Positions 1-12,009 of a stretch of DNA of 64,000 nucleotides are shown in pieces (position 1 is the stretch's first letter; each line of letters opens with the position of its first letter). Source of the DNA: Cerrena zonata (Eukaryota; Basidiomycota; Agaricomycetes; Polyporales; Cerrenaceae). The position numbers and the translations under genes were made by a program. The notes under the pieces are model-generated. The model had not been told where the DNA came from. It ran no database searches and saw only the letters and a list, made by a program, of their open reading frames with translations. The stretch spans positions 496,001-560,000 of the forward strand of contig JASBNA010000008.1 of assembly GCA_038087015.1 (NCBI GenBank). Reading direction: 5' to 3'.

Positions 1-1417
1 TATTGGATAAATAGACATCTGTGTGAAGTCCAACAACTGGAATTGTATGTTCCCTTTCGTATTTAATCCTAGAGACGAATAAGAGTTGACTCTCCAACTA
101 GGTCTGGATTCACTTGTGCTAGTACACAAGTACGCATACACACTCTCGAAATGGGACAGAAAGAGGAGGAAAACTAATTCGGACGTTTAGGTATTCGCAA
201 CAGCTTCTGTGGTATGGGGTCTTATCGGACCTGCACTCCAATTCTCCAAAGGTCAACTATACTAGTACGTCTTTCACTCATCGCATCTATGTCGTAAACA
301 CACCACTTATCTTATTATAGTCGTATGTCTTTCCCTCCAACAGAAAAACAAAGTATCCCAACTAAGAGCATGTTTCGACACTAGCCCTGCTATTCTTCTT
401 CCTTCTCGGAGCGTTAGCACCCATCATCGTCTGGCTCCTCGCCAAGAAATACCCCAACTCGTTCCTCAACTACGTCAAGTGCGTCTCTCCCTTCTTTCCC
501 CTCGTCTCTACTGGAAACTAACTGAAATATCACTGGACAAACCATTTATCCTCGGAACAGCATCCCGTGAGTATCTCTCCCTTGTCGAAGGTTGAGTGTA
601 TGCGATTGGAGGAAGGGAAGGAGTAGCACATGCGTCCTGCTCCACTCACATCTCGCTTCTCTTGCTTCCTTTTTCCCTCTTGTTTTGCTTTTCCGTTCTT
701 CTCCCTCTGATATCTTTCCTATTCTGGTCTTCTCTCTTTCTCGTATCATGACTTCTTTACTGACGAACTTGCCCATGTTAGGTTGATCTGCGCAGGAATT
801 GGACTGAGTCCACCAGCGACGGCAGCAAACTACATCCCATGGGCCATCATCGGATTCGTGACGCAATACTATGTGCGGAGAAGATATTTCCCGTTCTGGG
901 CAAAGTATAATTGTACGTATCTTCCTCCTCGCTCTCCGAGTGCGAATCCCCCCCACTCGAAGAGCATCTATACATATGTGTGGAACCCCGGGAGCAAAAC
1001 GCTAATCGTGTCAATCTTGCCCTTGTTCGTGTGTACGTGTAGATGTGCTTTCGGCAGCGATGGATACAGGGACGGCTGTCTCACTGGTTCTTATTTATTT
1101 CTGGTACGTCCCTCTGCTCCCGAGTAGAAGAGAGAATGTGTTGAGACTAACTCGGAGGGAACATGCGTGTGTAGTTTACAGTATCCTGAAAACGGCCGCA
1201 TCGGGATGAGCACGATCCGACAGTGGTGGGGAAACACCGTGTTCAAACGGACGGCCGACTGGCAGTCGACGCCGTATAAAGTGCTCGAGCAGGGGGAGAC
1301 GTTTGGGTGAGTGTCACGATGTTGCCGGGCATCAATGTCGCCAGCAGCGATGCGAGGCTATGCGAAGATCTGATGACTGACCGGTGTTTGTTGTGTCGTA
1401 GGCCTGAAACCTGGTAG
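1..1417 (+). CDS. Oligopeptide transporter (OPT family), C-terminal part
   Basis: This is the 3' portion of a proton-coupled oligopeptide transporter; the gene begins before the window. Visible blocks are FATASVVWGLIGP (from 191), FFLLGALAPIIVWLLAKKYP (about 390-470), LSPPATAANYIPWAIIGF (about 805-860) and QWWGNTVFKRTADW near 1220, all in the order typical of the OPT C-terminal half. A last intron (GTGAGT at 1307 to TAG at 1401) joins GETFG to PETW and the stop at 1415-1417, which matches the family's usual C-terminus. If it were retained, translation would stop at 1308. The first internal exon joins (about 250-360 and 480-780) do not phase cleanly by eye, so exact exon ends there are uncertain and a one-base error is possible. 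The protein would sit in the plasma membrane with several hydrophobic segments visible. Confidence 0.85.
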
Positions 1418-1873
1418 ACTTGATCTTTTTCCTTGTGGTCTCTGATTGTTTTGTTTGTGTCATCTCGTTGGCTGTGATCTTTTGCTGTGCTGTATTTGTG
1501 GTATATTTTGTAGTATGTATTTGTAGCCTTTGCGACATGTCAGTGGAATAAAGAATGGGCTCACGCTGGTTCGGATGTATACAATGTGTCGAGCGCGCTA
1601 AGTCCGAGTGGATTGGCGTAATGAAGCGAGGGAGGATGATTGGTCGGCAAGGGAACGGCGGAGGAAGAGTCGATGGCTTGTTCGATGTGCCAAGCATCAG
1701 CCAGGCACATAAACCCACCTGCTCTCGCTGGCCTGTTTCGCTCTTCCTCTCTCTCCCCCATACGCCTCTGACGGTTTGCTCAACGACCTTTGCTGTGGTC
1801 CCTCTCTCTCTTTTGCTATCAAAGCACCCACTTTCCTTTGCTTTCTCAACCAAACAATCTCTTGACAGAAGCC
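1418..1873. other. Intergenic region upstream of the LysM gene
   Basis: About 450 bases between the transporter stop and the LysM start. The last 130 bases before the start are pyrimidine-rich (CTCTTCCTCTCTCTCCCC near 1741), as is common in fungal core promoters and 5' UTRs. I see no convincing gene; the open frames here overlap on both strands and lack family motifs. Confidence 0.5.
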
Positions 1874-2863
1874 ATGTTCTTCAGCACCGTCGCCACCGCT
1901 CTCTTCGCGTTGCCCTTCCTCACTCAGTGTACGTCCCATGTCCAACACCTGACATCCACATCAGCTGTCTAACAGAGACGTCTCTTATACAGCTGTGTTC
2001 GCCACCGACTGCGCAAGAACATATACCGTCAAGGAAGGCGATTGGTGTGACACCATCTCTGCCGCCAACAATGTCTCTACGTAAGTCTCCACTTCGACGC
2101 GCCCATTTCCATTTCCAACTAACCAACTCTATTCCCGCCTCGTGTCTACCAATCTTCATTCCCCAAACCCAACCCAACCTGCACCGCATTCCCCGAAACG
2201 AAATGACGATGTCCACGTACGCAGTTACCAACTCGCTGTCGTAAACAACGGCAAGATCGACAAGACTTGTTCCAACCTCCAAATTGGGGACCAGATCTGT
2301 CTCGGTGCGACCGGTTCTGACTGCAAGAACACCCATGTCGTCAAGGCCGGTGACTCTTGCGAGGCCGTTGCTCAGACTTACAGTGTCAACGCGACCATGT
2401 TCAACGTCAACAACCCCCAGTTGACTCCCGAGTGTGATAACCTGTACATCGGCGAGGTATGCCTGTTTTCCCTTGTTTCTTTGTATTCCCTCCCATCTTT
2501 CTGGCTGTGTTCCTCGTTGCTTGGCGGTCTCTTTTCCACCTCGCGATGATCACTTCCTCCTTCCCAACTTTGATCCGCGTCCTCATCCTCAACGCCCAAT
2601 CACACATTTGCTAACTTACTTCACTCTAGGTTGTCTGTGTAGCAAACTCCCCACTCGTCCAAGCCCTCCCCGAGGGTGTCCCCATGCCCGCCGCCACCGT
2701 CCCCGCAGGCGCAACCCCAGCTCAAACCAACAACGCCGTCGTCTCCGCAACAACCTCTGCTGCTCCCTCCGCTACTCCTTCAGCCGAGCCCGAGGATGAT
2801 GAGGACTGCGATGATGAAGATGATGAGGACGAGGAGGATCTGCCTTGGTGTGATGAGCTCTAA
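1874..2863 (+). CDS. Secreted two-LysM-domain protein with acidic tail
   Basis: Four exons (1874-1928, 1993-2080, 2225-2456, 2630-2863) encode about 202 residues. An N-terminal signal peptide (MFFSTVATALFALPFLTQ) precedes two LysM modules: the first at about residues 27-72 (YTVKEGDWCDTISAANNV ... LQIGDQICL), the second at about 76-125 (HVVKAGDSCEAVAQTYSV ... LYIGEVVCV). LysM modules bind N-acetylglucosamine polymers such as chitin. Cysteines at matching places suggest disulfide-bonded fungal-type LysM domains. After a Pro/Ala/Thr linker the C-terminus is almost purely Asp/Glu and ends in LPWCDEL. Such proteins act outside the cell, either masking chitin from a host or antagonist or working on the fungus's own wall; the sequence does not say which. 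The start is the first ATG and gives the signal peptide directly. Confidence 0.9.
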
Positions 2864-4798
2864 GCGTTGGCTTGGAGTTTCATTATTATTGGGTGTGGAT
2901 GTGGATAGGATATAGGAAAGTGAAGTGGAAGGGAGATTGAAGAAAATGATACCGGTTATTTTTTAGAAGCGTTGGATGGAGGAAAGTGAGCCTGGAGAAA
3001 GAAGTGTTTTTTGTTTTTCTGTGTGGATTTTCGTGTCGTTGGGGTTTCGAGCCGAGTTGGAAGAAAGTATGTGGATTGGTTTTTACGAACGACATCATCG
3101 AGAAGGGGGAAACGGCTGGTCTTTTTTCCTCTTGCCCTTACCACATTGCTTTTCGCGCGCAACTCGAGATCAAGACTGCCCCATTTCCTGCTCCCCCTTC
3201 CTCGAATCATGTTATCCTTACGTCCACCACCCACACATCTACAAGCACCCCTCGCTAACTTTTCCCTCCCTCCCCTCCTCTCTCTCCCTCATCACTTTCA
3301 GATGAATGTCACATACAACACACAACGGACTCTGCACACACACACACTCAACACCACACCACACCTTACTCCCTCCCTTCCCCCCTTTTCCCGGTTTTTC
3401 TTCTTTTCATATATACCTCTAGTTTTTTTCGGTTTTCGGTTTGAGGATCCCTAGTTTTGTTTTGTTATAAACTAATGTGTGGTTTTTTTGAACTTGTGTT
3501 CATATAATCCACATCTATAGTATCGACGAGAGGTTGGATTTGGTGAAATAAATGGATCTTGAAGGTTCCCTCCTCTTTTTTCTTATGTGCTTGAATCCTA
3601 TGAGTGCTTTTGTCGGAGTGGAAGGTAGGTAGGCCACACCGGTGAGTTTTTGGTAGAGTCGCGGAGTGCGACAAACTCCGCAAACCACTGCCAGTGGAAA
3701 GCTTGCCCGACCTATCAAGCTTTCAAAGAGAACTCGGTATATTTGTCATGCATCTTTGTTCACCACCAGTGCCTCCGTTACGCATATAGGGAGGCATATA
3801 ATCTGTACTGACACCGAGTCGAAGTAGTAGTCGTCTGGCACGTAGTAAGTCATTTTGAACGTATACTATTCCGTTGACTGCATTCTACTTAGGGATTTCG
3901 AAAATATTCTTTCTACGTTCCTTTGGTCACTTCGATCACCATGGCGGAGACCTTGAGTCAACGAAGACCTCTTTCGAATTCAAATACCCAAGTAAGTGTA
4001 AGTTCAGTGTTCTCCATTACGAGAGGTAAGTTCATCTAATAGTCAATGCATCCTGGTGATTCTCGGACTCAAATTATCTTGGTAGACACGAGAGAATAAT
4101 TCGTCGTCATTCAACATATATCAAGAACTGAATCCAAGATGGGATCCAAAGTATATTTCAAGTCCTAAGTCCAAGTCTAAGTCCAGTCTATCCATTCATA
4201 CAAACCATGAAGGATATGGGTATACAAGATCCAAAGTACAAATCCGAGACAACAATCCGAGTCCAAGTAAACAATCCGAGTCAACAAACAGGTCAGGGTC
4301 AACAAACAGGTCAGGGTCAACAAATCAGTCCGAGTCAATAAATCAGTCCGAGTCCATAATCCAGTCCGAAACCGAAACCGAAACCGAAACCGGAACCAAA
4401 CACGAATGGGAGAAAAAAAAAGAAAACCATAACCCGTAACCCGTAGCCCGTAACTGACCAGACCGGCGTCCCGATCTGGCCTCCTTATTCCTATTCCTTC
4501 GACATCTCCAACGGCTGCTTGCGGATTTGAGGGTGGGTAAATTGGTGACGACTGTGCACCGACTAGGATCATTGCAACCCCACAACCGATTACTAAGTAG
4601 CAGTCGCGCTCTACTACCGTTCACCAGGCCATCACACGTCGTCTGATACAACGGGTCACCCAGAGGCGCGAATGGGTTCTTCGTTGTCCAAAGCGAACGC
4701 ATGACAGCGGGAGTGCTCACCTGGTCGTTCCTTTGTGCTGCGTCTGCAACGAAATTGAAATCGAGAAGTGGTTGGTGATTTGCGAGTGGTCCGGATGA
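2864..4798. other. Gene-poor region with pyrimidine-rich tract
   Basis: About 1.9 kb without a recognisable gene. The part from about 3180 to 3420 is strongly pyrimidine-rich (runs such as CCCTCCCTCCCCTCC). An array of short tandem repeats lies at about 4250-4455 and is listed separately. Open frames on both strands are short and low in complexity. Confidence 0.5.
4250..4455. repeat. Cluster of short tandem repeats
   Basis: Several short units follow one another. A unit close to GGTCAGGGTCAACAAACA occurs twice in tandem (about 4280-4320). ATCAGTCCGAGTCAATAA-like units come next. Then the hexamer CCGAAA is repeated four times (about 4366-4391), and AACCCGTAACCCGTAGCCCG lies near 4431-4450. 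The units share the GTCCGAG/CCGAAAC theme, as expected from slippage. No telomeric array is present. Confidence 0.8.
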
Positions 4799-5832
4799 CT
4801 ACCGCTCTGTGGGATTACTAGAGCGTGCATATTCTGCGATGGGACGAAGTCTGGGATGGAGAAACTCAGTTAGAAATTGTAAAATAGCAAATATACTGCC
4901 AATACCACTCACCATTTGTTCGAGTCCGCTCATCTCCAACTGTGCCTCTAATCTGCCTAGATTATATGCCTCCTCTACCAATGCCTGAACCTCTGCAAGG
5001 TTCTTTGCCTTCTTGTTAGCCCGTCGCTGTGCGTTGTTGTTCCGTTTGAGTTTGCGAGTAGTGTCAAGTGTCTGCGGAAGAAGAAGTCAGCATCTGGAGA
5101 AGAGAAACAAGAGAAGACTACTGACCTGTGTTTGTGCGTCCTCAGCTGGAGAATCCGAGGATCTAGGGTCAACTACTCCATGTATCTATGAAGCAAAGCA
5201 AAAAATTAGCTACTGGGAAAAGAAAATAGGAAGAGAAGAAAACTCACAGTCGACTCGTCCAAATCAGCAGGTACTCGGATTCTCTGGCTCAGGTAGATCC
5301 CCATCAGCATCTCAGTTGCTAACCATCCCATCAGGAATAGGCCGAACATGAAATAGAAGCGCAACGCGATAAGGAGCGTTGGGTTCTGATGCTCCGGTGA
5401 CAGTGGGATGAGGATCAGCTCGGATGAGGACATCGGTGTGGGTGCGATGTCCTCAGTATATTTACCAAGCGGAGCGCAGGACATACTATCCGTGTGGATC
5501 AGGGATAGTGCGAATATGTTTGCGTTGTAAAGTTGCAACTCGCGAGAGGGAACATTGATTACCGATGGTGAAAGGGCGATAGGGCGAAGGGCGAGGAGGC
5601 CGGGGATTCCCCAAGTGCAGACGTCATTGGTAGACTCGTTGATAGCGGCAGAGACGATGGTTTCGTTGGCAGTGGATTTGAGGACCGGGGTGAGGAAGTA
5701 AGCAACCGTTGGGATGTCGAGGATAAGGTCGAATGCCGAGTGAGAGTATACAGTGAGCGACGAGTAAGACAAGGTGCTGAGGATGCTGGTCAGTGCAATG
5801 TAGTACGCTTGGATGATCAGTGAGAACAACAT
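4799..5832 (-). CDS. Hypothetical multi-pass membrane protein
   Basis: I do not recognise the family. The ATG at 5832 opens a long exon beginning MLFSLIIQAYYIALTSIL, which looks like a signal anchor. A luminal or extracellular stretch with Asn glycosylation sequons (NETI, NEST) follows. A transmembrane segment near NPTLLIALRFYFMFGLFLMG then leads into a charged cytoplasmic tail. Introns with GTGAGT (about 5247) and GTCAGT (about 5124) donors join DEST to IHGVVDP and to a basic, coiled-coil-like tail (KLKRNNNAQRRANKKAKN ... EEAYNLGRLEAQLEM). The last intron has two possible acceptors, giving stops at 4818-4820 or 4799-4801; a branch-point-like CTAAC favours the upstream stop. The total is about 310 residues. 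Gene structure is consistent but unsupported by homology. Confidence 0.6.
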
Positions 5833-7203
5833 GGCTGGCAGTTCTAAGATGGAGGGAGGGGCGGATAGGTGCAGAATTGGCCTTGAGGGCTGCCTATTTA
5901 TGTATTCTGTGGGATGCGCCGGGGATGCTGCACGTGAGGACCTTGTTGATTGAGAATTCAACAATGTCCCCGAGAAGCCAACTGAGGCTTTCCTAATCAG
6001 GGTATACGCCTTCCTAATCCGGATGGAAGCATGTCGAGGATTGTTATTGATGCACGCCCGTTTCGCTCCTTCACGTGTTGCCACAAAAAGTGATCCGTTA
6101 GATTTGCACTGATTATACGATCCCGGCGGTATCAAATTTGGGGTATAAAGCCTATGTTGTCAAGAGTTGACCGAATATCGAGGTCGTCTACCAGCGCTTA
6201 TGCCAGCGACTGCTTCTCTTGAACTTCAACCAACCGTATCAGTGTTGGATTTTCACTTGGAAAGACAATGAATACACTCTTACATTCACTTTATTTTATT
6301 TATTGTGCTTCCCAATCACTGAAGAAACGCCGCCAACTCCCATGTTTGAGCCGCATCATCGTCATTAGCCCTTATGAAGGGTACAACGGACGTCGTGCCA
6401 GTCTATTTCTATTACTATCTTTCTCGATATTTAGTATGGAATCAAACACCCGAGCAGAATTGCATGTACCTTTTACTTTTTCCATACCCGAGATAAAGAA
6501 ACCTGATTGTGTGAGGCGGCCTCTCCTTCATTCATATCTATAATCGTCCTCACGTACTTGCGGTAGTAATGCAATGTGACCGTATAAGCATTTACGCCAG
6601 AAACCGATGGTGATGGACACTAACATCGACAAATGTTCATCTTGTTGCTCAAGAAAGCAGTCTTGCCCCGACTAGATCGACTTTTCGGTAATTAGCCTGA
6701 TACGTCGCATGTCTACGCTTGGTCAAGGAGTGACGGGTCCCCCTTATTCTGATCTCGTTACCACAGACAGCCTAGTCTTTGTGTACCCACTCTTGCCTCT
6801 TGACTCTTGGGTAGCAGGTGAGCTGAATGACAGATTCTAACCATCATGTTTGGTGATCGGTTTGCGACGCAAAGAGGGATTCTCACCGGAAACATGTGTA
6901 TATGCTGTCAAGCATACGATATTGGTATTGGAATAGATATGAATCCTAATTCAAAGGACACGCTTGTAAGTATGTTTGCTTTGAGTTGTATTGGGTGTTT
7001 AAAAAAGGTACTTACACTGGGAACCGGGTAAGCTGGTGTCCATCTACCAGTGTACAGCGGGAGTTTGTGAATTGCCCATCATATTTGCATCAAAGGTTAC
7101 CAGAAACAGGACCGGAAGAGTAGTTCGTGAAAGCACAAAAGCAGAGATGGTGCTAAGGAGTCTTCAGCAACCTTGGAGGTGCTTTACAGAGCTCGAAACC
7201 AAT
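5833..7203. other. Intergenic region, no recognised gene
   Basis: About 1.4 kb. Open frames at 6268-6543 and 6846-7031 show no family motif, signal or splice pattern I can support. The region probably contains the promoter of the leftward membrane-protein gene and that of the rightward small secreted gene. Confidence 0.4.
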
Positions 7204-7756
7204 ATGCGTCTAGTAAACCTCGTCTTCGTCGCGTTAGCCTTCGTCGCTACTGTCAACAGTACCGCCACAAGTAGAAGTTAGTGGATACGGGATCGTGGTG
7301 GTTCCGATGTCTGACCAACGTTGCTCCCAAAACTGTGCGAGTGGTGCTGCTGATGCTGCCTATCAATGTGCAATCTTGTGTAATGACTCGGAAGACTTCC
7401 ACCGCTCCTGTTCAATCAGACTGCAATGCTATCGACAATCAGCTGCCAGTGAGCACCGTTTGTGAGTAGTAGTATTGACATGGAGAATAGAGCTTGGCCG
7501 ATGGCTATATTTACTTTGAAGCTGGTTTCCATCTGGTCAAGGTGTTGCGGCAACTCTCGGAGCATGCGAGGCAGTCTGGATCAATGAGTCTAACGCGGAG
7601 TTCACCAGAACTAAGGTGTAAGTGAACACCAATGTATTCTCGACATCTCGATGTATCTTGAATAAATAGGGCTAACTTGTTGCCGTAACTTACAGTAACT
7701 GTGTCGTCGTCTCCGGTGGAGGGCAAGGTGGTTGTATTGCAGACCACTTCTTGTAG
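7204..7756 (+). pseudogene. Small secreted cysteine-rich protein gene with a frame break
   Basis: The start ATG gives a clean signal peptide (MRLVNLVFVALAFVATVNS). About 20 codons on, at 7265-7281, the frame meets TAG. The next frame then reads on with a cysteine-rich sequence: CSQNC, QCAILC and SCSIRLQC. Two well-formed introns follow (7462-7521 and 7618-7695), with phases that match exactly and join to LGACEAVWINES, NCVVVSGGG and GGCIADHF before a stop at 7754-7756. About nine cysteines would remain in the mature chain of roughly 130 residues. A single extra base near 7262-7268 explains the break; no intron of plausible size fits there. Either this is a recent pseudogene or the base is a sequencing or assembly error. 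The family is unknown to me; the size and cysteines fit a small secreted protein. Confidence 0.5.
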
Positions 7757-8541
7757 CTCGCCAAGTGAGTGCAGTGTTAATTGACGAGATTTGAATAATC
7801 TATGCTCACACCTTTCTTTCAATAGGTTTCTCATCCCTGGAGAGCCTATCCTGATTCCCTGAGTGGGTTGCAATGTCATTGGCAAGTCTATCAAGTATCG
7901 TCATAGCGACTTGAGTTTGAGGATGAAAGTCTCAGAGAGGTTGACAGTGCACTTGATAGTTTGGTATTTTGACATATGTATATCGGTCTAGGATACTGAG
8001 CTATTATGATATCAATGCCCCGAGTGTCAAGACTCGAAGGACTCACTCAGACTGAAATCGCTTGCTCAATCCTTATTTGGCTGTTTTGGTGGCCAACGCG
8101 CTAGAGAAGTGGGGACTCATTACATTACATATGCGAAAATTTGGACGGTAAGAAATTGCTCAAGTTCTCAACTTGAATGACAGGCCTATTATGACGAGGG
8201 TTGGTGTGGTAAAATAGGTGAGTATGAGCAAATGACCATAAATTGGAGCAGTCAACTTTTAGCATCAATCATGTCTGCATGAATTGCTGGTAGTTGGGGA
8301 ACGAAACAAGTGAGAGCCTGTAACAACGAGTATATATTCCAGCTTTATGACAAGCGACGAGACATCATAGTTATATAGATCTGAATTTACAACCAAACCC
8401 CCATCGAACGAATACCACGAGAATGTCTAAGCATTGTTGTGTGATAATACAATCTCTTCACCGTCCGTTTACGAAGGGGGGCTAAATAGTATTGTATCAA
8501 TATCAGCACAAAACCCTCACTGACGAGGTGAGAGATAATAC
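7757..8541. other. Intergenic region between two secreted-protein genes
   Basis: About 780 bases, moderately AT-rich, between the 3' ends of the cysteine-rich gene and the leftward peroxidase gene. I see no gene. It should hold both 3' UTRs. Confidence 0.4.
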
Positions 8542-10232
<1,691 letters not shown>

Positions 10233-10308
10233 TGTGCGGTAGAGAGTAGCTAATGCTATAGGAGACCGAGTATGTGTCCTGGAGAGTTATGAGCGGACAT
10301 CGGTGAGC

Positions 10309-10315
10309 TTATATA
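10309..10315 (-). promoter_or_regulatory. TATA box of the peroxidase gene
   Basis: On the minus strand the sequence reads CGTATATAAG, centred about 77 bases before the peroxidase start codon. That spacing leaves a short 5' UTR, typical of strongly expressed fungal secreted-enzyme genes. Confidence 0.75.
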
Positions 10316-11637
10316 CGTTTCGAATTCACCTGCTAAATCCAATGAATATCACCCTTTCTACTGCCTCTCTTCATCTTTGGTACCGCCGTGGTTACAAGCT
10401 TGACGTTGAATCCAAAGTCAAGGATCACATTCACAGAAGACTGACCAATAAAGAGGGAGCTATATCGCATCGTGTAAAGCTTCTACCGACGGGTTGGTTC
10501 GAAACCAGTACTCTTGAGAGCCATCCGACAACAGTCATGGCCGAACAGATACCCTAAAATAACATCACGGTCAAAGACAAACCCTTATTTCAGCGCACTC
10601 TCACAAAAATAGAAACCGCATGAGCACTTTTGCCAGTCTTTTCTGGAGACTCGGTGCCGCTGTGTGATAGAAAGGCTTTCGTACCCGTTCAGAATGTGTA
10701 AAAGCCAGACATGCCGTTGGGCATACGGTCGTCTGTGTCTGCGAGGCAACAGCAACTACACATGACAGTGAGAGCGAGTCCATTCGGTTGGTTTACAAGA
10801 AGGACATGGAAGGCGATGGGTGATGGAATACGAACGGTTTTTGACTCTTGTACTTGTCCAGTGGTAGGGCAAACGGAATGCATTACCCCGCCCTTGGAGA
10901 CTCCCAATGGTTCGGTAGCGTCAAGCTTGCATCAACACCGAGCAGTCTGGATCATGTGTGAACGATTGGGCGCGAATAAGAACAGCATAGGCCCTATGTT
11001 ACACTTCAGAGGTATCGATCGAGTATTCATCCCTCATTGTTTGTACTTAACGAACAGTTTTCCACTTGGCACTACTAACCTGAAAGGGATCATAGCAGGG
11101 TAAATCAAGCCAAAGATAAGCATGACACTGGGATCGGTTTCTATTTTAAACACCACCTACCATTATGATGGTCCAGGCACGATATTTGAAAACGAACATG
11201 AGAAATCCATCCTCGGGAATGTACATACCTCGAGGGCCGAGTGATAGTCCCGTCTGAAACGGGTCATGTTTGGTCATGCCGTGCTGGCATAGTTGGTTCC
11301 CATGATTGGCACGAGACGGCACGTTAGACGTGATTGACAATAACTGTATGTACTGCGTGCAGTCCCGAGACGGCTGTACATATGCGAGAGTGTATAACAG
11401 GGAAACCAGGAAAGTGGTTAGTGAGGCAACGCGTATTTGTTCCCCCGTCAAGTGGCCAGTAACTTGGAGGGGATCCCACATACATGAGACAACATTCAAC
11501 CTCGTTGTGCCTGTCCTCACGAGAATGGTACGCGCAAAGAATTAGGAGAGGAGCTTGTGGTGTTACGCAATAGGTTCAAGGGTTCCCGTAGACAAAGAGG
11601 GGTAGGTGTTGCACTTGAAATCCCCCAGTTCAGAGCT
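10316..11637. other. Peroxidase upstream region, no recognised gene
   Basis: About 1.3 kb upstream of the peroxidase. It should contain its regulatory sequence. Overlapping open frames on both strands (for example 10711-11103 and 11146-11520) have no family motif or coherent exon pattern. Confidence 0.4.
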
Positions 11638-11876
11638 TAACACTCCTCTTCTTCAATCTTCAACAGACGAACACTACGTCGCGGATGCTTTACGGCATTG
11701 AATGAAGGTGTAGTGCCTACATAGTCGCACATAGGGATCGACGGCGATGTGCTGAATTGCTCGGGAGCATTGAAGACGACGACACGGTGTTGGTAAGTGT
11801 CAAGTTGCATTACCGCTATCAGTGCAGCCCGCTCTCTAGGATGATCGATCAACGTCGTCATCGTCATCGCCAACAA
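11638..11876 (-). CDS. Possible small ORF of unknown function
   Basis: An uninterrupted frame of 79 codons ends VRLLKIEEEEC. Its composition looks more protein-like than its neighbours (for example LDTYQHRVVVFNAPEQF), but I see no family, signal or convincing splice partner. It lies 130 bases downstream of the ULA1 stop on the same strand and may be a decayed exon or chance. I do not assign a function. Confidence 0.22.
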
Positions 11877-12009
11877 AGGTTACAAATGAAAGATTAAAAT
11901 GATAGCAATGCGTAGTGGCTACAAAGACAACAACGGTGTATGTATTCTACAAAGACAAAAGATATATTTCGATATTCCACTTTCGCGACATCCCTCCAGC
12001 ATCGGCCAT

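Noticed and set aside
1555..2244. Long plus-strand open frame of 229 codons overlapping the LysM promoter and first exons
   Set aside because: It runs through LysM introns and a pyrimidine-rich upstream region in another frame and has no motif; the spliced LysM gene explains the coding signal.
4431..4455. Telomere-like repeats (AACCCGT)
   Set aside because: There are only about three imperfect units, inside a region with other short repeats and flanked by genes on both sides; fungal telomeres are long pure arrays of TTAGGG type.
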